From: Vibrio lentus | Lineage (GTDB): Bacteria > Pseudomonadota > Gammaproteobacteria > Enterobacterales > Vibrionaceae | Assembly (NCBI RefSeq): GCF_030409755.1 | Contig: NZ_JAUFQE010000001.1 | Location: 1,798,001 to 1,862,000, forward strand | Direction: 5' to 3' | Length of the DNA stretch: 64,000 nt | Shown: in pieces, positions 35,868 through 45,551 of the stretch | Numbering within the stretch: position 1 is the first letter of the stretch | Layout of the letters: each line of letters begins with the position of its first letter | Translations under genes and position numbers: made by a program | Notes under the pieces: model-generated | Database searches by the model: none | What the model saw: only the letters and a program-made list of their open reading frames with translations | What the model was told of the DNA's origin: nothing

Positions 35868-35894
35868 GCACTAAAAATATGGAATTTACTTAAG

Positions 35895-35908
35895 TTTATA
35901 AAAATCAA
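35895..35908 (+). promoter_or_regulatory. Candidate FNR/CRP-family site upstream of hcp
   Basis: TTTATAAAAATCAA matches the FNR palindrome TTGAT-N4-ATCAA at nine of ten defined positions. It sits immediately upstream of the sigma-54 promoter. Anaerobic control of hcp by FNR is established in enterics. Confidence 0.5.
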
Positions 35909-35919
35909 TAACTTAAAAG

Positions 35920-35936
35920 TTGGCACGCTTGATGCT
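35920..35936 (+). promoter_or_regulatory. Sigma-54 promoter of hcp-hcr
   Basis: TTGGCACGCTTGATGCT has GG at 35922-35923 and GC at 35934-35935 with exactly 10 bases between. The predicted start is near 35947, about 60 nt before the hcp ATG. Confidence 0.82.
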
Positions 35937-36006
35937 CTATAGGGTTTGGAATAAGTCACTGTAAGCAAAGCACTTACAGCTAATAAAAAATCACTGGAGC
36001 CCCTTT

Positions 36007-37668
36007 ATGTTCTGTATTCAATGTGAACAAACGATTCAAACCCCAACCGTAAAAGGCTGTTCTTTCGCACAAGGCATGTGTGGAAAAACCTCGGAAGTAT
36101 CCGACCTTCAAGACGTGTTGGTGCATTCTCTTCAAGGTGTTTCTTTTTGGGCAAGCCTAGGTCGCGCTTGCGATGTTATTGATACAGAAGTTGATGAGTG
36201 GGCACCAAAAGCGTTCTTCGCAACACTGACTAACGTTAACTTCGACCCTGCTCGTATTATCGAATTCGCGCAACAGTCTCATGAATTCAAGCAGCGTTTA
36301 GAGCAAAAAGTTCGTGCAGCAGCAACATTGATTGGTTTTGAAATTCCAGAGCTTTCTGCAGCAGCACAGTTCGATCTTCCAACAGATTCTTCAGAGCTAT
36401 TGGCACTTGCGCCTCAAGCTGCTGTAAACCGTGGTCACGACTCTCAACACGAAGATGTGATTGGTCTTCGTCTTCTTTGCCTATACGGCTTAAAAGGTGC
36501 GGCAGCCTACATGGAGCACGCTCGTGTTCTTGGTCAAACTGATGACGCTATTTTTGCTGAATACCATGAAATCATGGCGTTCCTAGGTACAGATCCATCC
36601 GATCTAAAACAGTTACTTGATACATCAATGCAGATTGGCTTGATGAACTACAAAGTAATGGAAATGCTAGACAAAGGCGAGACAGATACCTTCGGTCACC
36701 CGCAACCAACAACCGTGAATGTGAAGACTAAAAAAGGTCACTGTATTCTTGTTTCTGGTCACGACTTGCATGATCTAGAAAAGATTCTTCAACAAACTGA
36801 AGGCAAGGGCATCAACGTTTACACTAACGGTGAGATGCTACCAGCACACGGTTACCCAGAGCTAAACAAGTACCCACACCTTGCGGGTAACTACGGTAGC
36901 GCTTGGCAGAACCAGCAAAAAGAATTCGCTAACTTCCCTGGCGCAATTGTAATGACGTCTAACTGCCTGCTTAACCCTGATGTAGGTTCTTACGCAGACC
37001 GTCTATTTACACGCAGCATCGTAGGCTGGCCAGGTGTTGATCACCTTGAAGGCGACGATTTCAGCGCAGTAATCGACTGTGCACTGGCGCAAGAAGGTTT
37101 CAAACACGACGAGATCGAGCAAATGATCACTGTCGGTTTTGGTCGTAACGCGCTGATGGAAGCGGCACCTGCGGTTGTTGAGCAAGTGAAAGAAGGCAAC
37201 ATCAAACACTTCTTCCTAGTTGGTGGTTGTGACGGTGACAAATCTGAACGTAGTTACTACACAGACTTCACAGCTCAAGCGCCAGAAGATTCAGTAATCC
37301 TGACATTGGCATGTGGTAAATTCCGTTTCAACAAAAACCAATTCGGCGACATTAACGGTATCCCACGTCTGTTAGATGTTGGCCAATGTAACGATGCTTA
37401 CTCTGCGATTCAGCTTGCTATCGCACTGTCTCAAGAGTTTGATTGTGGTATCAACGAACTTCCGTTAACGCTGGTTCTATCTTGGTTCGAGCAAAAAGCG
37501 ATCGTTATCTTGCTTACTCTGTTCGCTCTAGGTGTGAAAGGTATCTACACAGGCCCTACAGCCCCTGCGTTCCTAACTGAAAACCTACTTAAGATTATGC
37601 AAGACGAGTTCGATATGCGTTCTATTTCAACGCCAGAACAAGATCTTAAAACAATCTTAGCGGCTTAA
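36007..37668 (+). CDS. hcp: Hybrid cluster protein (hydroxylamine reductase / NO-stress protein)
   Basis: A 553-residue iron-sulfur protein that reduces hydroxylamine in vitro and is known as an NO reductase or S-nitrosylase in enterics. The N-terminal cysteines Cys3, Cys6, Cys18 and Cys25 have the Cx2Cx11Cx6C spacing of class II Hcp. Hybrid-cluster ligands follow in [13 protein letters not shown] (His/Glu), MTSNCLLNP (Cys), [18 protein letters not shown] (Cys) and [11 protein letters not shown] (Cys), then [13 protein letters not shown] (Cys). All appear intact. It forms a unit with hcr and has a sigma-54 promoter with NorR- and FNR-like sites upstream. Confidence 0.96.
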
Positions 37669-37682
37669 TTTAAGCCAACCTG

Positions 37683-37734
37683 AAGCCTCGTTGTTGTGAC
37701 GTTTTTAATAAAACAAACAGCTGCGGGGCTTTTT
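37683..37734 (+). terminator. Weak terminator or attenuator between hcp and hcr
   Basis: AAGCCTCG at 37683-37690 pairs with CGGGGCTT at 37724-37731 (one G-U) and five T follow. The long AT-rich loop makes it weak, so it may reduce rather than stop transcription into hcr. Confidence 0.45.
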
Positions 37735-37780
37735 AGATTTAAATCTTTAGTCATTTAATCATCAGTAAGGTGCGTGAACT

Positions 37781-38860
37781 ATGTATGCATGGTCGGATAG
37801 CGATTCAATCAATTTAGTGTGTTTAAAGAAATGGCACGAGACGCCAGATACGGTCAGCTTTGAGCTTGGCAGTATTCCACAAGACTTACATTTTAATTTT
37901 AAGCCAGGACAATTCATTACTCTGGGTTTAGATATGCCGACGAAAACCGATTATCGTGCCTATTCTGTGGCTTCTTGTCCTGAAGATAATCGCCTGAAGC
38001 TCACGGTGAAACGTGTGGAAGGTGGCTTGGTTTCGAACTTTATTGTTGATGAGCTTGATGAAGGTGATGAGGTTTCAGTATTGAAGCCTGCTGGCGCGTT
38101 TAACTGTATTGATTGCATGCCAACAGCGACGAAGAAAGTGACGCTAGTGAGTGCAGGTTGCGGTATTACACCTGTGATGGCGATGGCAAAATATTGGCTG
38201 GCTCAAGGCAGTGATATTGAGATCGACTTCGTGCACATGGCACGCAATAAGCGAGAGACCATTTACTTTCAAGAACTGCATCAATTAGATGAGGCGCACA
38301 GCAACTTCAATCTTAAATTGCTGCTAAAAGACAGTGAAGGAACATTAGCTCCTCAAGGTCGATTAGATAAGAATTGGTTAGTAAAACTAAGCCCTGATAT
38401 TTTAGACCGAACTGTTTATCTATGCGGTCCAGTTGGCTTTATGCAAAACATAGAAAGCTACCTGAAAGAACTAGAATTCAACATGGAAAATTTCTATCAA
38501 GAAAGTTTCACGCCAGCGAACCCAAACACGGATTCACTGGCCAATAGCGATACAGCTTCAGAAGAGTCACAAGCGGGAGCGTCTGCAGATTCAAATGGCG
38601 CTGTTAAGGTGTTTGTTCCTGCATTTGGCGCAGAAGTAGAAGCGGAAGCGGGTACACCACTGGCTGATTCATTAGAGAAAGCTGGTGTTCCGATTATTAT
38701 TGCCTGTCGCAGTGGGATTTGTGGTTCTTGCAAGTGCAAAGTAACCAAAGGTTCAGTGGAATCAAGCAGCCAAGAGACTTTGACGCCAGAACAGATTGAG
38801 CAAGGTTATGTCCTTGCGTGTTCGAGTACGATTCAGTCAGATGTTGAGGTTGAGCTGTAA
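37781..38860 (+). CDS. hcr: NADH oxidoreductase of hybrid cluster protein
   Basis: A 359-residue electron donor for Hcp. It has an FAD domain (about 10-105) with DYRAYSVASCPED, an NAD domain (about 110-230) with SAGCGITPVMAMAKY and YLCGPVGFM, a Ser/Asp/Glu-rich linker (about 240-275: NTDSLANSDTASEESQAGA), and a C-terminal plant-type ferredoxin domain with Cys ligands in CRSGICGSCKC and a final LACSS. This is the Hcr domain order with all cluster ligands kept. It is 112 bp downstream of hcp on the same strand. Confidence 0.93.
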   Translation: MYAWSDSDSINLVCLKKWHETPDTVSFELGSIPQDLHFNFKPGQFITLGLDMPTKTDYRAYSVASCPEDNRLKLTVKRVEGGLVSNFIVDELDEGDEVSVLKPAGAFNCIDCMPTATKKVTLVSAGCGITPVMAMAKYWLAQGSDIEIDFVHMARNKRETIYFQELHQLDEAHSNFNLKLLLKDSEGTLAPQGRLDKNWLVKLSPDILDRTVYLCGPVGFMQNIESYLKELEFNMENFYQESFTPANPNTDSLANSDTASEESQAGASADSNGAVKVFVPAFGAEVEAEAGTPLADSLEKAGVPIIIACRSGICGSCKCKVTKGSVESSSQETLTPEQIEQGYVLACSSTIQSDVEVEL

Positions 38861-38938
38861 CAGGTGTGAAGTCGAGCTTTGTTAGAGTGAAGAAGACAAA
38901 GTTGGCGTAATAGAGACCAAAATAAAAGTAACAGATGT

Positions 38939-38982
38939 AAAAAGGCCACTTAGATCAGATAGAGAGAGCAGATCTAAGTGGC
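38939..38982 (-). terminator. Terminator of the GAPDH gene
   Basis: GCCACTTAGATC at 38945-38956 pairs perfectly with GATCTAAGTGGC at 38971-38982. On the minus strand it is followed by CTTTTT, so it ends the minus-strand GAPDH message. Confidence 0.75.
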
Positions 38983-39105
38983 AACCTTCCTGTTTATACG
39001 GGGGAGTAAAACAAGAAGGGTTGCGAAGCCCATAATAGACTTCGCAGATATAATTATTATGTTGTGGAGCCGTTTGCGCTGAGTTAGTTACAAGATCGAA
39101 GTCGT

Positions 39106-40542
39106 TTAAACTTCAGGGTATGTCTTGTAACGAACACCCATCATCTGTTCCATACAGTGAACAACCTGACAGCTGTAGCCAAACTCGTTGTCGTACCAAA
39201 TGTACAGAACAGCGCGGTTGTCTTGCGCGATAGTTGCAACACCGTCAACCACACCTGGGTGGCGAGAACCAACCAAATCGGTAGATACAATCTCGGTTGA
39301 GTCGGTGTAATCAATCTGTGCAGATAAAGTTGAAGATAGCGCCATTTCACGCAGGTATTCGTTCAACTCTTCTTTGTTTGTGCCTTTCTCAAGGTTTAGG
39401 TTTGCTACTGCCATTGAAACGTTTGGCGTAGGTACGCGAATCGCATTACCTGTTAGCTTACCTTCCATTTCTGGCATCGCTTTTGATACCGCTTTAGCAG
39501 CACCAGTCGATGTCAGTACCATGTTCAATGATGCAGCACGACCACGACGATCACCTGAGTGGAAGTTGTCGATAAGGTTTTGGTCATTGGTAAATGAGTG
39601 AACCGTTTCGATGTGACCTGATAGGACACCAAACTTGTCGTGAACCGCTTTTAATACCGGCGTAATCGCGTTTGTTGTGCAGCTTGCAGCAGAGATGATC
39701 GTATCTTCTGGTTGAATGTCATTTTGGTTTACACCAAATACAACGTTCTTGATTTCACCTTTGCCTGGCGCAGTCAGTAGAACCTTCTTCGCACCATTAC
39801 ACGCAACGTGTTGGCTTAGGCCTTCAGCATCACGCCACACACCTGTGTTATCAACCACAAGTGCATTCTCGATACCGTAAGAGGTGTAATCCACTTCTGC
39901 TGGCTTGTTTGCGTAGATAACTTGGATGAAGTTACCGTTAACGATGATCGCTTTACGTTCTTGGTCTACAACGATGCTGCCGTTGAATTGGCCATGAACA
40001 GAGTCACGACGTAGCAAGCTTGCACGTTTTTCTAAGTCACCGTCTTTGCCGCCACGAACAACAATTGCACGTAAACGCAGTGGGTAACCTGGGCCACTTT
40101 TCTCGATCAATAGACGAGTGAGCAAGCGGCCAATACGACCAAAACCGTACAAGACAACATCGCGAGGTTCTGTCATCGCATCGCCTTCAAGCGATTCTAA
40201 AAGTGCAGTTTGTAGGAAATCATCCAACCCGTGTGTGTCTTCGCGATCTTGCCAGAATGTATGAGCAAGGCGGCCAACATCGATACGACATGGAGACAAG
40301 TCCATAGAGAGAAGGTGTTGAATGATTGGTTGAGTCTGTTCTGCGGTAAGCGGAGAACCAGTGTAACGTTTTGCGATGCGGTGAGCTTTGATGATGTCGA
40401 TAGTTGTTGCGTTAACCAGTGTTTTACCGAAGAGGATAACTTCAACGCCTTTTTGGCGGTACAACTGACCTAAAGTAGGAGCGATTGATTCAGCAATAGT
40501 TTGACTAGTTTGCCAGTCTAGGAGGTGCTTTTCGGGACTCAT
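39106..40542 (-). CDS. Long-type glyceraldehyde-3-phosphate dehydrogenase
   Basis: A 478-residue enzyme, about 145 residues longer than classical GAPDH. The extra N-terminal part (about 1-120) is helical and has no motif I can name. The NAD-binding domain starts at VVLYGFGRIGRLLTRLL (about 125-141), and the catalytic Cys is in ISAASCTTNAITPVL (about 285). The catalytic His is expected in the segment with HSFTNDQNLIDNFHSGDRRGRAA (described in part). The C-terminal WYDNEFGYSCQVV motif is present. This long form is known in vibrios and other gammaproteobacteria as a second GAPDH. It is transcribed alone. Confidence 0.92.
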   Translation of the reverse strand: MSPEKHLLDWQTSQTIAESIAPTLGQLYRQKGVEVILFGKTLVNATTIDIIKAHRIAKRYTGSPLTAEQTQPIIQHLLSMDLSPCRIDVGRLAHTFWQDREDTHGLDDFLQTALLESLEGDAMTEPRDVVLYGFGRIGRLLTRLLIEKSGPGYPLRLRAIVVRGGKDGDLEKRASLLRRDSVHGQFNGSIVVDQERKAIIVNGNFIQVIYANKPAEVDYTSYGIENALVVDNTGVWRDAEGLSQHVACNGAKKVLLTAPGKGEIKNVVFGVNQNDIQPEDTIISAASCTTNAITPVLKAVHDKFGVLSGHIETVHSFTNDQNLIDNFHSGDRRGRAASLNMVLTSTGAAKAVSKAMPEMEGKLTGNAIRVPTPNVSMAVANLNLEKGTNKEELNEYLREMALSSTLSAQIDYTDSTEIVSTDLVGSRHPGVVDGVATIAQDNRAVLYIWYDNEFGYSCQVVHCMEQMMGVRYKTYPEV

Positions 40543-41385
40543 CTTTACTCGGGACCTTTCACGTTAATTTCTGCAATCATAGCGAATGTAGGGTAGCCAT
40601 GAGTGCATGGGGGAATTGAGCTATCTAAGCTTTTGTGGTCTTTAACGCCACTTAAAATGCGCTTGATATGCCTTGTGTGTAACTTGTAATTTTTATGTGG
40701 CAGGATTGTAAGGTACGACGGGTTATTCTGCTAGGAAAAATAAATGCAGATAAATTGTCTGTAAATTGGCATTACCTTAGTCATAAATTAAGGTTTTAGC
40801 ACTCATAAAGGCTATTGACTTTAACAATCTGTAGCACTTAATTTTCGCCAAAAAATACTCAAATCAAAATATGATATGTAATACAGGTCATGGTGATCAT
40901 TAAAGATGTGATCATTAACTCAGGTTACACGTAAACGGTAAACAACAGATAAGCAAACCGACCGTTTTTCCTGTTCGACCTTGGCATAAGCTTAGGTAGA
41001 GTGCGAAAAGTGCATGACGCAAACGATTAGATCTCACAATTTTCACCTAATTGTCGACTTTATTAATGTCTAGAGTTGTTACTCTCTGCCTTGTGAGACC
41101 GATAGGCTTTCTTTTTCACTTGTTATGCGAGTGATAATAACTAGATAAATCTTGCTTCACTTGTTTGTACCTCTCTTGAGTAGACCTCATGGGTTTACAC
41201 CTCACTGACTCAAATAAATTCCTCCCACTCTTAAAGCACCGAAAGTGATACCAGTTGATATAAATGTCTATTCTGGGCTCAGAGTATCGTCAGTTCATAT
41301 CCAATTTGATCAATAACCTCTGTTAATGTCCTATCCTTAACGTGGGCTAGGTAAAATTACTGTCGGGAAGGGAGTCGTTATAAAA
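40543..41385. other. 843-bp gap between divergent GAPDH and hybrid kinase genes
   Basis: No gene is supported. It contains two copies of TGATCATTAA (40892 and 40911 areas), the second as TGTGATCATTAACTCA, which is a partial CRP-like half-palindrome, and several A/T-rich promoter-like tracts. The last 20 bases carry GGGAAGGGA, the ribosome site of the kinase. The gap is unusually long for this window and could contain a long leader or a small RNA, but I cannot define either. Confidence 0.4.
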
Positions 41386-44010
41386 ATGATAAACATGTCA
41401 ATTAGATGGCGTCTTATTTTTCTTTCCACGGTTTCTGTATTCATTATGTTTGGGTTTACAGTCAATGAAGTGCTAAAGAACGATAAGAAGATGAACTACC
41501 TTGAAACAACGCGTATTAAGGTCGAAGCGCTTCAATCTTTCAATACTATTTCAAGTAATGCCTATCGATGGTTGGTTCTGTCTAATGACTCTCCTGAGAA
41601 AGGTCAGCTGCTTTTAAAGTTGCAATCAGAACTGGATCGGCTCACTCAGTATGAGATAAGACTTCAACAGTTCGACGCTAACTGGAGTGTTGAACCACAG
41701 TTGGTCGAACTTAAAAACGTTTTGATGAGCCTTGCTCAAATGCCAGAAACTAACGACAACGCACGATTAACTGAACACGCTTTTGATTTGCTGAAAGACG
41801 TGTTGATGGAACTGTCTGAATATCAAATGATCTTGGTAGATCAAGATATCGGCCAAGCAGAGGCGATGTTTGTCCATTTGACTAATTACGTGTTCTGGAC
41901 TCAGAGAGAGGCGTGGTTAAGCTACAGTTTGTATCGCTCTCCAGAATTGAAAAACCAATATCTACTGAGTTATGTTGGTGCTTTGGAAAGACAACAACAG
42001 TTATTAGACACGTTTTTTCGTTCGGACACTCGCTCTTCAAATATTAGACAACTGTTAGACACAGTCTCCAAAGATGAATTTCAAGACAAATTTACATCGC
42101 GAATCCTCAAAGGTGACTTCTCGTCACCAGAAATCTATGACCATTTGAAAAACTTAGAGCTGAAAAAACGAGCTATTTCACAAGCAATTGGTGCTTATAC
42201 CAAGCAATTACAATTTGATCTGACAAAGAACATTGCCCTACAAAAACGCCAAACCTTGATCATAACATTACTGATTCTGGTTGCTTCAGGCGCTCTGTTA
42301 TGGCTCGGAATCGCTACCTCTCTACGCTTAAATCGAAACCTATCATCGATCCTAAAAGGGGTGTCGGAATGCGCAGATAGCTATGGCAAGCCCAAGGTGA
42401 TTCACATTCAAGGGAACGATGAGCTTGCTGAATTCACTGAGACTCTAAATCGAGTGATGGAACGTAACTACCATCACAACCAAGAGTTAATAAAAGCCAA
42501 AGAAGACGCGATTTCGGCAAACAAAGCCAAAAGTGCCTTTCTAGCGAACATGTCCCATGAAATCCGTACGCCGCTCAATGGGATTATCGGCATGGCCGAG
42601 ATTTTATCTCAGAGCCAACTGAGCGCTAATCAGCAAGAAGTGCTTGGGGATATCGAATCGTCTTCTCACTCCTTGCTGGTTCTTCTAAATGACATTCTCG
42701 ATCTTTCAAAAATTGAGTCGGGTAACTTAATGTTGTCGCCACACAATGCCGACTTGAGAGAGGCCGTCTATGACTCTGTGAGTGTGATTCTGTCGAAAGC
42801 GATGAGCAAAGATATTGAACTCGACATTAATATTGACCCACAAACACCACCACAGCTCTTCTTTGATGAGTATCGTGTTAGACAGGTGCTCACCAACTTA
42901 CTATCGAATGCGATTAAGTTTACGTCTAAAGGCTCAATCACCACAGATATTGCTTATACACCCATGTCGTTAGGTCGAGGAAAGCTTGATTGCACTGTGA
43001 CTGACACCGGTATAGGGATTGAACCAGAGAAACTAGAGTCGATTTTCGAACCTTTCACACAAGAAGATGGCAGTATCACTCGACAGTTTGGAGGCACAGG
43101 TTTAGGGCTAGCGATTTGTCGACAGCTTGTTGATCTGATGGGAGGGTATATCAGCGCCCAATCAGTGAAAGGCGAGGGTTCCACGTTCTCGTTTTGTCTG
43201 TATGTCGATATTATAGAAAGCCACGTTCAAACGTTCGAGAATTTGAGTCATGCAACGATAATTTCAAATTCCTTTAATTACTTAGACCAGATGGTAAAAG
43301 AGTGCGAGCGTTTTAATATCCGAGCGCAGGTGGTTCCATCGATCTCTGAACTGGATGCAAGTATTACCGAGAGTGACTTGATACTTTATTGCCATACGTT
43401 ACATCACTCCATGGATAAAGATCTTGCTGTGCTTAAGGAACTCTATCCTCTTTCTCGTGTGATCGTGTGTCAACATCACCTATTCAAAACGAACTTGATA
43501 ACGGAGCCTGTTCACTCATCTCATACTTTACCCTTCTTGGGTAAACGATTTTTAAATAGCTTATTGTCGCTTGATGTCGGTGAAGAAGAAGTTGAGCAAG
43601 AGGAACTTGAGACGGAAGAAATTCGCTCGTTGAATCGACGAATATTAATTGTCGAAGATAACTTGATGAATCAAAAGATAGCGAGCTTCTTTCTTGAGAA
43701 AGCGGGTTATGAATATCTGATTGCCAGCAATGGTCAAGAAGCGGTAGATGTAATTACTCAAGGCGCTCAGTTTGATGCGATTCTAATGGACTGTATGATG
43801 CCTGTCATGGATGGTATTACCGCAACTAGAGCGATCCGAGATTGGGAAGCAGAGCAGGGCGTTACGCCATTGCCGATCATTGCCCTGACAGCCAGCGTGT
43901 TGGACGAGGACATTAAAGATTGCTTTGAAGCTGGTATGAATGCTTACTTACCTAAACCTTATAAATCCCACCAACTTTATGACCTTTTTAGCAGCTTAGA
44001 TATCGTTTAA
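41386..44010 (+). CDS. Hybrid sensor histidine kinase with degenerate and true receiver domains
   Basis: An 874-residue kinase. TM1 is about residues 9-27. A long helical periplasmic sensor (about 30-290) is followed by TM2 (about 293-315), a HAMP-like linker (to 370) and the H-box [15 protein letters not shown] (His about 392). The catalytic domain has [21 protein letters not shown], and the [19 protein letters not shown] stretch. The segment at about 610-730 has receiver-like alternation ([28 protein letters not shown]) but no phospho-acceptor Asp in the expected place. The last domain (about 750-874) is a full receiver with [24 protein letters not shown] and PKPY. There is no HPt domain. 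The ligand and downstream partner are unknown. Confidence 0.9.
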   Translation: MINMSIRWRLIFLSTVSVFIMFGFTVNEVLKNDKKMNYLETTRIKVEALQSFNTISSNAYRWLVLSNDSPEKGQLLLKLQSELDRLTQYEIRLQQFDANWSVEPQLVELKNVLMSLAQMPETNDNARLTEHAFDLLKDVLMELSEYQMILVDQDIGQAEAMFVHLTNYVFWTQREAWLSYSLYRSPELKNQYLLSYVGALERQQQLLDTFFRSDTRSSNIRQLLDTVSKDEFQDKFTSRILKGDFSSPEIYDHLKNLELKKRAISQAIGAYTKQLQFDLTKNIALQKRQTLIITLLILVASGALLWLGIATSLRLNRNLSSILKGVSECADSYGKPKVIHIQGNDELAEFTETLNRVMERNYHHNQELIKAKEDAISANKAKSAFLANMSHEIRTPLNGIIGMAEILSQSQLSANQQEVLGDIESSSHSLLVLLNDILDLSKIESGNLMLSPHNADLREAVYDSVSVILSKAMSKDIELDINIDPQTPPQLFFDEYRVRQVLTNLLSNAIKFTSKGSITTDIAYTPMSLGRGKLDCTVTDTGIGIEPEKLESIFEPFTQEDGSITRQFGGTGLGLAICRQLVDLMGGYISAQSVKGEGSTFSFCLYVDIIESHVQTFENLSHATIISNSFNYLDQMVKECERFNIRAQVVPSISELDASITESDLILYCHTLHHSMDKDLAVLKELYPLSRVIVCQHHLFKTNLITEPVHSSHTLPFLGKRFLNSLLSLDVGEEEVEQEELETEEIRSLNRRILIVEDNLMNQKIASFFLEKAGYEYLIASNGQEAVDVITQGAQFDAILMDCMMPVMDGITATRAIRDWEAEQGVTPLPIIALTASVLDEDIKDCFEAGMNAYLPKPYKSHQLYDLFSSLDIV

Positions 44011-44107
44011 GCCAACGAACACCTCTTTGATGAAGACGTTGAGCGTACTTCAATGATCCGAGGTGCGTGGAATTTAAATGGTGCTGTTATTAATGGTTGT
44101 TCTATTC

Positions 44108-44344
44108 CTACCTTACTTCTAGCCCTAGGTTATATTGAGCAAGACAGCGACCGACATAACTAATCTTTAGCAAGGCAGCCACCAATATTGTACTGATGTG
44201 CGCAACGACTTGAATTGGCAGTGAGAAATGGTCGGCCATAGGATAAGCCACTATGATGCTAAGAAGCATTAGCAGAGCCGTTATTGCTAAACTGAAGTTT
44301 GAAACAGAAAGTAGAGTTTGAAAGCGTTGAGTCATCGTCTTCAT
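44108..44344 (-). CDS. Small membrane protein with a Fur-like operator, unknown function
   Basis: A 78-residue protein with two hydrophobic segments (about 14-36 and 42-64) and basic ends. AGGA lies six bases before the ATG at 44344. I recognise a conserved vibrio-type small protein but no named family. The promoter region holds a Fur-box-like 19-mer inside a larger palindrome, so it may be iron-regulated and connected with metal uptake; that is inference. It is convergent with the hybrid kinase, whose stop is about 100 bp away. Confidence 0.65.
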   Translation of the reverse strand: MKTMTQRFQTLLSVSNFSLAITALLMLLSIIVAYPMADHFSLPIQVVAHISTILVAALLKISYVGRCLAQYNLGLEVR

Positions 44345-44353
44345 GTGAATTCC

Positions 44354-44394
44354 TAATTGCTATTAATAATGATGATACTTATCAATAGCAATTA
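44354..44394. promoter_or_regulatory. 41-bp palindromic region with Fur-box-like core
   Basis: TAATTGCTATT at 44354-44364 and AATAGCAATTA at 44384-44394 are perfect inverted repeats flanking 19 bp. On the minus strand those 19 bases read GATAAGTATCATCATTATT, matching the Fur consensus GATAATGATAATCATTATC at 15 of 19 positions. It lies 10-50 bp upstream of the small membrane gene. Confidence 0.5.
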
Positions 44395-44506
44395 GTGTTC
44401 CATTTTTATTTATTGATTTAAATCAATTGTTTATGGCTTTGCATTTCATGCTGGTGTCAGATTGACACTCATCTTATCGTTGTCATTATGACCCTTCTGT
44501 GTATAT

Positions 44507-45133
44507 TTACCATTGTCTGAATCCACAAGTATCAATATGGAACCGAACTCCAGAATATAAACCCAGTCCAACGTTATTCTTTTGCCCAAATTCAGCATGA
44601 ATTTTTTTAAGCTTCACGTGGAGATCTTCGCGAGTAATATCATTCGCGGGCACTAAGTCTAAGGCACAAAATTCCAAGTGTTTACTTCGTAGCGCACCCC
44701 CCGCTTGTTGATTATAGATATCGGTTCGCTCCCCTGACACAGGGATAACAACCCCGATTTCTGGTTCAATATATTGTTGGATGTATTTGAGGGTGTTAAT
44801 CATGTTGGGAATGTGCTTTTTATTGGGAAGGGTAAACAGCGTGGTGTTGCTCATCGCCCAGTCGGTTCCTTGCAACAGAACTAAGTGCAGAGGCATGCTT
44901 TGTGTGATGCCATTGTCTTTGAATTGTTGTCCGACAGCTTTGACTTGGTCCTGTGCATGATTAAGAAGCATCCAGCCTCGGAATGCTGATCTCGTGGGAA
45001 CTTTGTAACCATGAACATCGACCACGAGGTCGTCATAAGTGATTTCTTGCTCTTCGGTATAAAGCTTCTCAAATTCTTCAGGGTAGGGTTGTGCCGTTGA
45101 TAGCGCTAAGGTAATCAGAATACTCGCGTACAT
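44507..45133 (-). CDS. Exported M15-type peptidase-like protein
   Basis: A 208-residue protein with a short signal peptide (MYASILITLALSTAQP). The C-terminal part has the arrangement of zinc D,D-carboxypeptidases of family M15: SGERTDIYNQQAGGALRSKH (about 129-148), in which His and then Asp of HLEFCALD would bind zinc, and a late GVRFHIDTCGF (about 198) supplying the second His. It therefore probably acts on peptidoglycan in the periplasm. GGAGTGA precedes the ATG. The N-terminal 100 residues match nothing I can name. Confidence 0.7.
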   Translation of the reverse strand: MYASILITLALSTAQPYPEEFEKLYTEEQEITYDDLVVDVHGYKVPTRSAFRGWMLLNHAQDQVKAVGQQFKDNGITQSMPLHLVLLQGTDWAMSNTTLFTLPNKKHIPNMINTLKYIQQYIEPEIGVVIPVSGERTDIYNQQAGGALRSKHLEFCALDLVPANDITREDLHVKLKKIHAEFGQKNNVGLGLYSGVRFHIDTCGFRQW

Positions 45134-45223
45134 AAGGTCACTCCATTGCTTAGGTTCACTCAGCTACTTATATTCACTCAGTGATTTACGTTCGCTTAAG
45201 TATAGACGTTAGTATTTGGGTAT

Positions 45224-45250
45224 AAAAAAACCCACTACAAAGAGTGGGTT
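45224..45250 (-). terminator. Minus-strand terminator, separated from its gene by the repeat element
   Basis: AACCCACT at 45229-45236 and AGTGGGTT at 45243-45250 form the stem, and on the minus strand seven T follow. It is most likely the original terminator of the TmaR gene (45552-45866). The inverted-repeat element at 45252-45521 now lies between them. Confidence 0.7.
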
Positions 45251-45251
45251 A

Positions 45252-45521
45252 TTAGGGCGTGTTGAATTTTCGAGCTGGTTTTTGCAGCGAGTTGCTGGGT
45301 ATTTGTACAAGGCAGAGGCGTCGATGTGTAGCTAGCCTACATGAGAAGCCGATAACGTAGTAGAAATGACCAGCAAACGCTGCCCGAAGGGTTCGGCTAA
45401 AAGCGTTTTACTCTTTGTTGAGGGAGATTTGCTTAGAATGACTAGGCGACTTCCCCCTCGCCGCGATTAAAACGCTTTTATCTCGAACAAAATTTAACCT
45501 CGAAAGGTCAATACGCCCTAA
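45252..45521. mobile_element. MITE-like element, about 270 bp, with 14-bp terminal inverted repeats
   Basis: The ends are TTAGGGCGTGTTGA (45252-45265) and TCAATACGCCCTAA (45508-45521), inverted repeats with one mismatch. Inside there is no open frame worth calling. Internal segments GAAGGGTTCGG and AAAGCGTTTTA/TAAAACGCTTTT form another inverted pair (near 45392-45402 and 45468-45478). A target-site duplication could not be fixed; TA or TTA at the edges is possible. Size and ends fit a non-autonomous miniature element, and I recall similar dispersed repeats in vibrio genomes. Confidence 0.65.
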
Positions 45522-45551
45522 CATTGTTGCAAGTAAATTCGCTAGGTTAGA

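Noticed and set aside
44354..44394. LuxR/HapR site reading of the 41-bp palindrome (CTATTAATAA and TTATCAATAG halves)
   Set aside because: The half sites are nine bases apart instead of about one, so a Fur-like reading of the centre fits better.
45252..45521. Degenerate protein gene or group II intron remnant in the repeat element
   Set aside because: No usable frame and no catalytic RNA motif; terminal inverted repeats point to a miniature transposable element.
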